NCBI GenBank assembly: GCA_900752785.1
Contig: CAADWP010000201.1
Location: 1 to 9,366, forward strand
Source of the DNA: an uncultured Ruminococcus sp.
Lineage (GTDB): Bacteria; Bacillota; Clostridia; Oscillospirales; Ruminococcaceae
Length of the DNA: 9,366 bases
Reading direction: 5' to 3'
Position 1 is the first letter of the stretch, and each line of letters begins with the position of its first letter. A model generated the notes under the pieces. That model searched no databases, was not told the origin of the DNA, and saw only the letters and a list, made by a program, of their open reading frames with translations. A program made the translations under genes and the position numbers. Below, in pieces: positions 1 to 6,808 of this stretch.

Positions 1-5
1 AATTG

Positions 6-185
6 TTAAGGCAACACCGCACAAAGATTGTGCGGCAGATGCGCAGTCAGATTTTTTGTCAGATTGCATAAAAAATTTGCAGGCATGCTGTCGCCTGTCA
101 AGGATTTTTTGTGTGATATGACGGAAAATATGAAAGCATATGACGTGCAAAGCCGTCAGGCGTGCTTTGTGCGGTGTTGCCTTAA
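6..185. repeat. 180-bp structured inverted-repeat element, copy 1 (MITE-like)
   Basis: Bounded by perfect 21-bp terminal inverted repeats (6-26 and 165-185), beginning TTAAGGCAACACC and ending in the exact reverse complement. Both outer ends read TTAA, so a TTAA or TA target duplication may be embedded in the ends. A second copy lies exactly 3010 bases downstream in the same orientation, aligning without gaps with 21 substitutions. The interior (51-129) folds into one long imperfect hairpin with a TGTC loop at 89-92. The left inverted repeat can also pair locally (17-24 with 28-35, loop AGA). There is no transposase or convincing reading frame inside. A non-autonomous transposable element is the simplest reading; a conserved RNA structure is the alternative. 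Confidence 0.85.
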
Positions 186-256
186 AGCCGTATGACAGAA
201 GCAAGTTAAAAAGCTGCTGCATTACAATGACAATGCCTTAATTTAAATTATCTGTT

Positions 257-298
257 ATCGGCGGCTGGTTATTAAAAAACAGCCGCAGATATAATTTT
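257..298 (+). terminator. Terminator-like hairpin upstream of the GH9 promoter
   Basis: A 7-bp GC-rich stem (261-267 GCGGCTG with 280-286 CAGCCGC, 12-base A-rich loop) is extended by three further pairs (257-259 with 288-290) across one G.A mismatch. It is followed by an interrupted T-rich run (ATAATTTT, 291-298). It precedes the GH9 promoter, so it may end transcription entering from the left of the window. The T-run is weak, so this is tentative. Apart from this hairpin, its flanking imperfect repeats, the promoter and the leader, I see nothing else in 186-519. Confidence 0.4.
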
Positions 299-357
299 GC
301 CTTAAATTTTCTGTTTAAACTTTTGCGTTAAATAAAGATATAATAGCAAAATAATAC

Positions 358-386
358 TTGACTTTAAATAAATTATATGGCATAAT
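358..386 (+). promoter_or_regulatory. Sigma70-type promoter of the GH9 cellulase gene
   Basis: TTGACT (-35, 358-363), a 17-base A+T-rich spacer, then CATAAT (-10, 381-386). This puts the start of transcription near 392-394 and gives a leader of about 127 bases. A second consensus -10 (TATAAT, 339-344) lies just upstream but has only a weak -35 partner (TTAAAC, 315-320, 18-base spacer). The assignment rests on sequence match and spacing only. Confidence 0.65.
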
Positions 387-427
387 TAAGTTGTAATTAA
401 TTCAGATATTGTTCGCATGTGCAGCTT

Positions 428-468
428 TTTCAGCAAATTTAACTGATGTCTGTGCTGAAATTTTTGCT
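428..468 (+). promoter_or_regulatory. Competing hairpins in the GH9 mRNA leader (possible attenuator)
   Basis: In the predicted leader, TTTCAGCA (428-435) pairs with TGCTGAAA (453-460) and is followed at once by TTTTT (461-465), the layout of a weak intrinsic terminator. An overlapping alternative pairs AGCAAA (432-437) with TTTGCT (463-468) and would break the first stem. Mutually exclusive helices ahead of a catabolic gene could act as an attenuator. No known riboswitch core or antiterminator-protein site was recognised. The stems are short, so chance is a real possibility. Confidence 0.3.
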
Positions 469-519
469 ATACGTCAATATTACTTTAGTCATTTTCCCTG
501 AACGGAAAGGAGAGTCATT

Positions 520-2823
520 ATGTTTAAAAAAGTCGCCTGCGGGATTCTTTCCGCAGCAATGCTCAGCTCGGCGATCGGAGCTTCCGGAGCTCTGTCTTAT
601 GCACCTATTGCTTCAGCAGCCGATACCCCCAATTATGCCGAAGCGCTTCAGAAATCTCTTTATTTTTATGAATGTCAGCAGGCGGGACCGCTTCCTGACT
701 GGAATCGTGTTGAATGGCGAGCCGATTCTACAATGATAGATGAAATTAAAGGCGGCTGGTACGACGCGGGCGATCATGTAAAATTCAACCTTCCAATGGC
801 TTATTCCGCTTCTATGCTTGCATGGGGGCTTTACCAGTACCCGGACGGAATTGAAAGCTGCGGAGAAATGACCAATTACGTAAATAACCTTGAATTTGTT
901 CTTGATTATCTGGCAGAATGCGACTTGGGAGATGAAGTTATCTTTCAGGTAGGCAACGGCAAGATCGACCATACATGGTGGGGATCTGTCGAGCTTTATC
1001 AGTACGGTATGGAGGACAGCGGCACATCCTATGAAAGTGCGAGAGAGATATTAAAATCCTCTGAGGGCTGCGCTGCCGTATTCGGTGAAATGGCTGCTGC
1101 TCTGGCTTCCGGCTACTGCGCTCTTGACGGCAGGATCGACAGCTCTAAGCGTGAAGAATACCTTGAACACGCGGAAAATATCTTTAAGCTTGCCGATGCG
1201 TCACAAAGCAACGACGTTTACAATAAAACCGACGCTCAGGGCTTTTATCAGTCGAGACATTTCTATGATGAGCTTTTCTATGCCGCAAACTGGCTTTATA
1301 TCGCTACAGGCAACAATTCTTACCTTGATAAGGCAGAGGGATATATTCCTTATCTCGACAAAGAGCTTGGCGACGCATCCCAATTGAAATATACATGGGC
1401 TCACTGCTGGGACGACGTTATGCAGGGAGGTATGCTGCTTTATGCCATAAATACAAAGGACAGCCAATATATAGCTCATGTTGAAAAGCATCTTAAATAT
1501 CTTGCAAACGATACAAAAAAGATTGAAAACAAGCTTGCATATATTGATAGCTGGGGATGCCTGCGTTATGCCCAGACGTCTGCTTTTATTTCAGCCGTTG
1601 CCTGCGATACGATTTTAAAGGACAAGGATACGTCCGCTTACGAGAAATTTTACGAGGATCAAATAAATTTTGTTCTCGGTGAAAATTCCGATAATTTCAG
1701 CTATGTAGTCGGTTACGGTGAAAATTCTCCCAAAAATCCTCATCACCGTACAGCTCATGGTTCATGGAAAAATGCCGAGGCTTACCCTGTCATGAGCCGT
1801 CACATTCTTTACGGCGCGCTTGTCGGCGGCCCGAATGAGGATGGCTCCTATGAAGATAATCGCGGAAATTATGTAAACAACGAAGTTGCAACCGACTACA
1901 ATGCCGGATTTACTGCGATTCTTTGCAAAATGATTGATAAATACGGCGGAAAAAGCGACCCGTCTTTCCCTCAGCCCGAAAAGCATGACGGTCCGGAATT
2001 CTATGTTGAAACTCTTACAAAAGGCAGCGATTCCAGCGGAATAACAATTAGCTTTAAAATTACAAATCATTCTGCATGGCCGGCAAGAGTTCAGGATAAC
2101 ATCTCATTCCGATACTATATGGATCTCAGCGAATTTATAGACGCGGGAATCAATCCCGAGGATATCGTTATCCGCTGCGATCGGGATCAATCTGCTATGT
2201 ATGCTTCAAAGGGAATAAAAACCGCTGAAATTTCAAAGCCCATAAAGTATGACGGAAGTATTTATTATATTGAAGTTAATCTTCCGGACGGTCGCGCTGT
2301 TCTCCCTGTTTCCGAGGGTATGCAGCAGTGCGAGATCCTTATAGCTTTTGTTTGTCCGAATTACGGAAGCGGCTGGGATGCAGCCAACGATCCGTCAAAC
2401 AAAGAGCTTCTTAGCGGCGGCAGCTCTACTAATGAGGACGGCACTGTTGTAGGAATTGTTACTCCTTATGTTCCCGTATATCTCAACGGAGTATTATACT
2501 ATGGCATTGAACCCGACGGTACATCTGCGGACGGTCTTGGCGGCAGCAGCAATCCTGATTCTTCTACCACCACAACCACTGCCGTATCAACTACAGACAG
2601 CAATCTTCATTATGGAGATACTAATGAAGATGGAGAAGTCAATCTTGCAGACGCCGTTCTCATTATGCAGTCATTAGCAAATCCAAATAAATATAAGATA
2701 ACAAAACAAGGAAAGATTAACGGTGACGTTGACGAAAACGGGGATGGGATCACACCTAACGATTCATTTAAAATACAGCAATTTGTACTCGGTATCATTT
2801 TAACACTTGATCCAAACGTTTAA
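520..2823 (+). CDS. Cellulosomal GH9 cellulase with CBM3c and dockerin
   Basis: A secreted endo-acting or processive beta-1,4-glucanase (767 aa) that would hydrolyse cellulose as part of a cellulosome. A signal peptide covers about residues 1-33 (likely cut at ASA-A). The GH9 catalytic domain runs from about 37 to 475. It shows the DAGDHVKFN motif (D82, and D85 as likely base), the NPHHR motif (406-410) and NNEVATDYNAGF with likely acid E455. A CBM3c-like module (about 488-665) starts at GPEFYVE and ends near PVYLNGVLYYG. This GH9-CBM3c order is that of 'theme B' processive endoglucanases. A Ser/Thr linker (about 668-694) leads to a dockerin (about 698-764) with Ca loops at D700-D711 and D736-D748, the second one residue longer than canonical. 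The start is fixed by AAAGGAGAG at 506-514. It is transcribed alone, with its own promoter and terminator. The precise substrate mode is inferred. Confidence 0.95.
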   Translation: MFKKVACGILSAAMLSSAIGASGALSYAPIASAADTPNYAEALQKSLYFYECQQAGPLPDWNRVEWRADSTMIDEIKGGWYDAGDHVKFNLPMAYSASMLAWGLYQYPDGIESCGEMTNYVNNLEFVLDYLAECDLGDEVIFQVGNGKIDHTWWGSVELYQYGMEDSGTSYESAREILKSSEGCAAVFGEMAAALASGYCALDGRIDSSKREEYLEHAENIFKLADASQSNDVYNKTDAQGFYQSRHFYDELFYAANWLYIATGNNSYLDKAEGYIPYLDKELGDASQLKYTWAHCWDDVMQGGMLLYAINTKDSQYIAHVEKHLKYLANDTKKIENKLAYIDSWGCLRYAQTSAFISAVACDTILKDKDTSAYEKFYEDQINFVLGENSDNFSYVVGYGENSPKNPHHRTAHGSWKNAEAYPVMSRHILYGALVGGPNEDGSYEDNRGNYVNNEVATDYNAGFTAILCKMIDKYGGKSDPSFPQPEKHDGPEFYVETLTKGSDSSGITISFKITNHSAWPARVQDNISFRYYMDLSEFIDAGINPEDIVIRCDRDQSAMYASKGIKTAEISKPIKYDGSIYYIEVNLPDGRAVLPVSEGMQQCEILIAFVCPNYGSGWDAANDPSNKELLSGGSSTNEDGTVVGIVTPYVPVYLNGVLYYGIEPDGTSADGLGGSSNPDSSTTTTTAVSTTDSNLHYGDTNEDGEVNLADAVLIMQSLANPNKYKITKQGKINGDVDENGDGITPNDSFKIQQFVLGIILTLDPNV

Positions 2824-2887
2824 TTTATTTTGATACAGTATTTCAAAGTGACGAAATTACAAAAATAGAGATTGAAATAAAACAAAG

Positions 2888-2930
2888 AGAGCTAACGATC
2901 CATAAAAAGATTCGTTAGCTCTTTCTTTTG
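2888..2930 (+). terminator. Intrinsic terminator of the GH9 gene
   Basis: A long stem (2888-2900 with 2909-2922, one bulged T at 2911, core GAGCTAACG / CGTTAGCTC) encloses an A-rich loop and is followed by TTTCTTTTG. It lies 65 bases after the GH9 stop codon, so GH9 and GH53 are not expected to share a transcript. Confidence 0.88.
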
Positions 2931-3015
2931 TACTTAGAACCATCCGGTTTTAATGAGGGTTCTAAAAAGATTTAATTAAGAGTGAAAAAAGAAAACCTCC
3001 AATGATATAACAAAG

Positions 3016-3195
3016 TTAAGGCAACACCGCACAAAGCTTGTGCGGCAGATGCGCAGTCAGATTTTTCGTCAGATTGTATAGAAATTTTGAAGGCATACTG
3101 TCGTATGTCAAAATATTTCTGTGCAAGATGACGGAAAATATGCAAGCAGATGGCGTACAAAGCCGTCAGGCGTGCTTTGTGCGGTGTTGCCTTAA
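3016..3195. repeat. 180-bp structured inverted-repeat element, copy 2 (MITE-like)
   Basis: Same element as at 6-185, with identical 21-bp terminal inverted repeats (3016-3036 and 3175-3195), identical length, TTAA at both ends and the same orientation. Differences cluster in the central hairpin (3061-3139). There, partner bases change together: pairs 3081/3119, 3085/3115 and 3097/3104 are G-C, T-A and A-T here but A-T, A-T and G-C in copy 1. The local left-end hairpin (3027-3034 with 3038-3045) is kept, the only change being in its loop. The predicted GH53 promoter lies about 190 bases downstream of the element, so the element itself is not in the GH53 leader. Short open frames that cross it are not convincing genes. 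Confidence 0.85.
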
Positions 3196-3262
3196 TGTCT
3201 GTCAACTTAACAAAAAATCAAAAGAGGTATCTTCGTTACAAGAGACGAAATAAGTATTTTAG

Positions 3263-3382
3263 CAAACTGTAATAACGGCAGATCTTTATAGTCATTTGGA
3301 ATACGATGTGAAAGTGGAATCAAGAAAAAGAAAGAAAAAAAGTGTAGATTTGGTAGAAGAAATTATGATTCAGCTTATATAG
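3263..3382 (+). pseudogene. Possible 3' remnant of a tyrosine recombinase gene
   Basis: The frame between the stop TAG at 3260 and the stop TAG at 3380 encodes about 39 residues with no start codon or ribosome binding site. It begins QTVITADLYSHLEYDVKVES and continues with a basic stretch (RKRKKK) and VDLVEEIMIQLI. The T-A-D-x-Y-S-H-L pattern is what follows the GH box in tyrosine recombinases, where the Tyr is the nucleophile, and the basic tail and stop fit a natural C terminus. Nothing upstream in any frame shows the R-x-x-R or LGH parts, so at most the tail survives. It sits about 70 bases from the 180-bp element. Chance resemblance cannot be excluded by eye. The remaining sequence from 3196 to 3262 shows nothing I can name. 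Confidence 0.35.
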
Positions 3383-3384
3383 TG

Positions 3385-3413
3385 TAGACAAATTCACGAT
3401 TATATGATATAAT
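3385..3413 (+). promoter_or_regulatory. Sigma70-type promoter of the GH53 galactanase gene
   Basis: TAGACA (-35, 3385-3390), a 17-base spacer and a perfect TATAAT (-10, 3408-3413). Transcription would start near 3420, leaving a leader of only about 17 bases, in contrast to the long leader of the GH9 gene. Confidence 0.75.
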
Positions 3414-3436
3414 TAAAAAAACAGCGAGGTGAAAAT

Positions 3437-5404
3437 ATGAATTTTCTGAGATCAGCAGCCATAGCTGCTGCAATTGCAATTACGGCACTTCTGCCATGCA
3501 CTAAAATCCCAGACAAGATCTATGCAGAGAATAATCTGCGTCAAGTAACCTTCAGCAGCTTAGATCCCTCTGTAAACGATGGTGAACCGATAAAAGGCGT
3601 GGATATATCATCTATTATTGCCATTGAAAAGGCCGGTGTGGAATTCTACAGCAAAAACGGCGAAAAACAAGATATTTTTAAAACTCTTGCAGACAGTGGA
3701 GTCAATTATATACGCGTGCGTGTATGGAACGAACCTTGGGACAGCGGCGGAAACAGCTACGGCGGCGGAAACAATGATCTGAACGTTGCAGCGGAGATAG
3801 GAAAAAGAGCCTCAAAATACGGCTTGAAGCTCCTTGTTGATATCCAGTACTCTGACTTTTGGGCTGATCCGGGAAAACAGACACGTCCAAAATACTGGCA
3901 GCAGCATGACCACGAGACATTAAAATACGAAATCTATCGCTACACCAAATGGGTGCTTGAAACGATCACTGAAAACGGCGGAAATATAGGCATGGTTCAA
4001 GTCGGAAACGAGACTAACTGCTTTTTTTGCGGCGAAAAAGATATGTATAAGATCTGCGACCTCTTTGCAAGCGGAAATAAAGCCGTAAGGGAGTTTGATC
4101 CGGATATACTTATCGCTCATCATTTTGCAAATCCCGCGTCAGGTAATTATGAATGGTACGCCAAGGTAATGAACGAATGCAAGCTTGATTATGACGTTTT
4201 TGCTACCTCCTATTATCCATACTGGCACGGCACTACCGAAAACCTGACATCAGTACTTAAATCTATCGCTGATAAATACGGTAAATATGTAATGGTCGCA
4301 GAAACAGCCTATCCTTACACGAACGATGACGGCGACACTTTCGGAAACGCTGTTACGTCATCCTCCTCCGATGTTGACCTGCGGTATGATATTTCCGTTG
4401 ACGGTCAGGCACAATGCCTTACAGATGTTTTTCAAGCAGTAGCAAATGTGGGAGAAAAAGGAATCGGCGTTTTTTACTGGGAACCCGCATGGCTTGGCGT
4501 AAACGGTATTTCATGGGAAGAACAGCATAAGCTCTGGACTTTATACGGTTCAGGCTGGGCAACGGAATATGCCCAGGAATACGATAAGAGCGTAGACGGT
4601 GCAGGCGGATCATCCTATGATAATCAGGCGCTTTTCGATTTTAAAGGACATCCCCTTGAATCACTCAAGGTATTCGAAAATATATACCCACAAACAAAGC
4701 CGCCCGTAATTAAAGGCAGCGTTATCAAGGACGGTAATTACAGAATAAGAAATCTTAGCAGCGGACTTTATCTCACAATTGCAAACGGAAGCGCAGAAGC
4801 GGGTTCAAATGTCATACAGTATATGGCAGACGGAGCTGCTGATTACAATACATGGAGCTTTATCCCCTGCGGCAGCGGCTATTACGAAATCTGCTCAAAT
4901 ATCGGTGACGGAAAAACGTTTAAGCTTGATCTTGATTCGGGAAATCCTGATAACAGAACTAATATCGGTATATATACCGATACGCACAGCGATGCCCAGA
5001 AATTTAAGCTTATTGAAAACAGTGACGGAAGCTATATGATCTTAACAAAATCAAGCAGCGATAGGAGCGCAATCGAAATTGAAAATGCTCTTGACATAAA
5101 CGGCGGAAATGTTCAGCAGTTTGAAGTAAACGGTCATGAATGCCAGAAATGGATCCTTGAGCCCGTTGAAGAATATTTTATGACCGGTGATATCAACAAT
5201 GATGGCGATATAAATATATATGATGTGGTATTCCTAAGAAAAGCCCTATCGGCAGGCTACGGAAATAAAGCCTGTGATATAAACGGCGACGGAAAAATTT
5301 CCGAGACAGATCTTACATCAATACATAATTATATTCTTGGAAAAGAAGGATTCTCATCTGAGAAACACGGCACTCCGCCTAATACGATTTTTCCAAAAGT
5401 ATAA
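3437..5404 (+). CDS. Cellulosomal GH53 endo-beta-1,4-galactanase with CBM13-like module and dockerin
   Basis: A secreted arabinogalactan endo-beta-1,4-galactanase (655 aa) that would cut the galactan side chains of pectin. The signal peptide is about residues 1-30 (Ala-rich core, likely cut at IYA-E). The GH53 TIM barrel (about 52-415) contains GVDISSI at its start, VRVWNEPW (95-101), YSDFWADPGKQ (138-148), acid/base E192 in VGNET and nucleophile E289 in VAETAYP, as expected of clan GH-A. A ricin-type beta-trefoil module (about 427-577, CBM13-like) shows repeated N-x-W/Q-x-W/F patterns. A dockerin follows (about 582-636) with two canonical 12-residue Ca loops (D585-D596, D614-D625), then a 19-residue tail. 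GAGGTGA at 3426-3432 fixes the start. It is monocistronic. The carbohydrate bound by the trefoil cannot be read from sequence. Confidence 0.94.
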   Translation: MNFLRSAAIAAAIAITALLPCTKIPDKIYAENNLRQVTFSSLDPSVNDGEPIKGVDISSIIAIEKAGVEFYSKNGEKQDIFKTLADSGVNYIRVRVWNEPWDSGGNSYGGGNNDLNVAAEIGKRASKYGLKLLVDIQYSDFWADPGKQTRPKYWQQHDHETLKYEIYRYTKWVLETITENGGNIGMVQVGNETNCFFCGEKDMYKICDLFASGNKAVREFDPDILIAHHFANPASGNYEWYAKVMNECKLDYDVFATSYYPYWHGTTENLTSVLKSIADKYGKYVMVAETAYPYTNDDGDTFGNAVTSSSSDVDLRYDISVDGQAQCLTDVFQAVANVGEKGIGVFYWEPAWLGVNGISWEEQHKLWTLYGSGWATEYAQEYDKSVDGAGGSSYDNQALFDFKGHPLESLKVFENIYPQTKPPVIKGSVIKDGNYRIRNLSSGLYLTIANGSAEAGSNVIQYMADGAADYNTWSFIPCGSGYYEICSNIGDGKTFKLDLDSGNPDNRTNIGIYTDTHSDAQKFKLIENSDGSYMILTKSSSDRSAIEIENALDINGGNVQQFEVNGHECQKWILEPVEEYFMTGDINNDGDINIYDVVFLRKALSAGYGNKACDINGDGKISETDLTSIHNYILGKEGFSSEKHGTPPNTIFPKV

Positions 5405-5440
5405 GCAGAAAAAATAAAAAACAAAATCTATAGTACATAT

Positions 5441-5470
5441 AAAAATGCGGCAGGTAAAACTGCCGCTTTT
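5441..5470. terminator. Bidirectional intrinsic terminator between GH53 and ugd
   Basis: A perfect 7-bp stem (5447-5453 GCGGCAG with 5460-5466 CTGCCGC, loop GTAAAA) is followed by TTTT on the + strand and preceded by AAAAAT. On the - strand the stem is therefore followed by ATTTTT. It lies 42 bases after the GH53 stop and about 100 bases after the ugd stop, and is placed to end both convergent transcripts. Confidence 0.85.
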
Positions 5471-5566
5471 CGTTGCATAAGATAGTGCTTTCACTGATAA
5501 ATCTCCTGTACCAAACGTATCGTCTTGCTCATAACATCACAAAATAATTGAAAAACGCGTATTATA

Positions 5567-6808
5567 TTAGTCTCTTCTAAACAAATCTCTTGTATAGACT
5601 TTGTCATGAACGTCGTCCAGACATGAATCATAACGATTCGCAATTATTGCACCAGACTGCATTTTGAATTTCTCCAAATCATTCACAACAAGATTTCCAA
5701 AGAAAGTATCGCCATCATTAAGGGTAGGCTCATAAATGATAACATCTGCCCCTTTTGCTTTAATACGCTTCATAACACCCTGAATGCTGCTCTGACGAAA
5801 ATTATCACTGTTGGATTTCATTGTTAAGCGATATACTCCTATCACAACGTGCTTTTCACCGGATGAGTCAAACTCATTATTAGTACTATAGTCATCATAA
5901 TACCCTGCAATTTCTAACACACGGTCTGCAATGTAATCTTTACGAGTGCTGTTGGATTGTACAATAGCACGTATAAGCTCCTCAGGAACATCAGCATAAT
6001 TAGCAAGAAGCTGCTTAGTATCCTTCGGCAAGCAATAGCCGCCATAACCAAAGCTAGGATTATTGTAATGACTGCCGATGCGAGGATCAAGACATACCCC
6101 ATTGATGATCTGTTGGGTATTAAGCCCTTTTGATTCAGCATAGGTATCCAATTCATTGAAATAACTAACACGAAGAGCAAGATATGTATTAGCAAACAGT
6201 TTGACTGCCTCGGCTTCGGTGAATCCCATAAAAAGTGTATCAATATTATCTTTTATTGCACCTTGCTGAAGTAATTCGGCAAATTTATGCGCAGCCTGTA
6301 CCAGATGCTTATCATCCGGATCCGTCCCCACAATAATGCGGCTCGGATAGAGATTATCATACAATGCCTTAGATTCACGCAGAAATTCAGGACTGAAAAT
6401 TATATTCTTGCTTCCTGTTTTCTCACGGATAGATTTTGTATATCCTACAGGGATTGTCGATTTAATCACCATTATTGCATTCGGATTATACTTCATTACA
6501 AGATCAATTACCGCTTCAACTGAGCTCGTATCAAAAAAGTTCTTCTTGCTGTCATAGTTTGTAGGCGCTGCAATTATAACAAATTCTGCATTTTTATATG
6601 CAGACTCTGCATCAATTGTAGCCGTAAGGTCAAGTTCTTTCTCAACAAGATATTTCTCAATATAGTCGTCTTGAATAGGCGACTTTTTATTGTTGATAAG
6701 GTCAACTTTTTCAGGTACAATGTCTACTGCAACAACAGTATTATATTGTGCCAGAAGAACGGCGAGAGATAAGCCGACATATCCCGTACCTGCTACTGCG
6801 ATTTTCAT
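5567..6808 (-). CDS. ugd: UDP-glucose 6-dehydrogenase
   Basis: Oxidises UDP-glucose to UDP-glucuronate with two NAD+ in the cytoplasm, supplying an acidic sugar donor for surface glycan synthesis. At 413 aa it is slightly longer than E. coli Ugd (388) and strikingly similar to it along its whole length. It has an N-terminal Rossmann motif GTGYVG (7-12), the KSTIPVG stretch (116-122), [15 protein letters not shown] (138-152), KLFANTYLA (203-211) and the catalytic cysteine C259 in [12 protein letters not shown]. The C-terminal UDP-binding domain ends VYTRDLF. A hydrophilic insertion of roughly 15-20 residues (about 302-319) accounts for most of the extra length. It is the last gene of the operon. 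Its ATG overlaps the acyltransferase stop (ATGA), and its AAAAGGAG site (6816-6823) lies inside that gene. Confidence 0.96.
   Translation of the reverse strand: MKIAVAGTGYVGLSLAVLLAQYNTVVAVDIVPEKVDLINNKKSPIQDDYIEKYLVEKELDLTATIDAESAYKNAEFVIIAAPTNYDSKKNFFDTSSVEAVIDLVMKYNPNAIMVIKSTIPVGYTKSIREKTGSKNIIFSPEFLRESKALYDNLYPSRIIVGTDPDDKHLVQAAHKFAELLQQGAIKDNIDTLFMGFTEAEAVKLFANTYLALRVSYFNELDTYAESKGLNTQQIINGVCLDPRIGSHYNNPSFGYGGYCLPKDTKQLLANYADVPEELIRAIVQSNSTRKDYIADRVLEIAGYYDDYSTNNEFDSSGEKHVVIGVYRLTMKSNSDNFRQSSIQGVMKRIKAKGADVIIYEPTLNDGDTFFGNLVVNDLEKFKMQSGAIIANRYDSCLDDVHDKVYTRDLFRRD

Noticed and set aside
323..344. TTGCGT … TATAAT as an alternative GH9 promoter
   Set aside because: The spacer is only 10 bases. 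The 358-386 pair with 17-base spacing is better, although TATAAT with the weak TTAAAC box remains possible.
446..736. Open frame in another phase over the GH9 leader and signal-peptide region
   Set aside because: It is overlapped by the GH9 gene, which has a strong ribosome binding site and clear domains. The alternative product has no protein-like character.
2935..2964. Second hairpin (TAGAACC … GGTTCTA) just after the GH9 terminator
   Set aside because: Only 7 A+T-rich pairs with a 16-base loop and no T-run on either strand. The hairpin at 2888-2922 already explains termination.
2972..3253. Short open frames on both strands crossing repeat copy 2
   Set aside because: They lie mostly within the inverted-repeat element, lack good ribosome binding sites and recognisable domains, and the hairpin covariation explains the conservation better than coding does.
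3494..3502. Cysteine in the GH53 signal peptide (LLPC) as a lipobox
   Set aside because: Pro directly before the Cys is not accepted by lipoprotein signal peptidase. A type I cut at IYA-E fits a dockerin-bearing secreted enzyme.
5491..5607. 38-codon frame on the - strand starting inside the end of ugd ([12 protein letters not shown]…)
   Set aside because: No ribosome binding site, overlaps the ugd C terminus in another frame, and no recognisable similarity. Probably chance.
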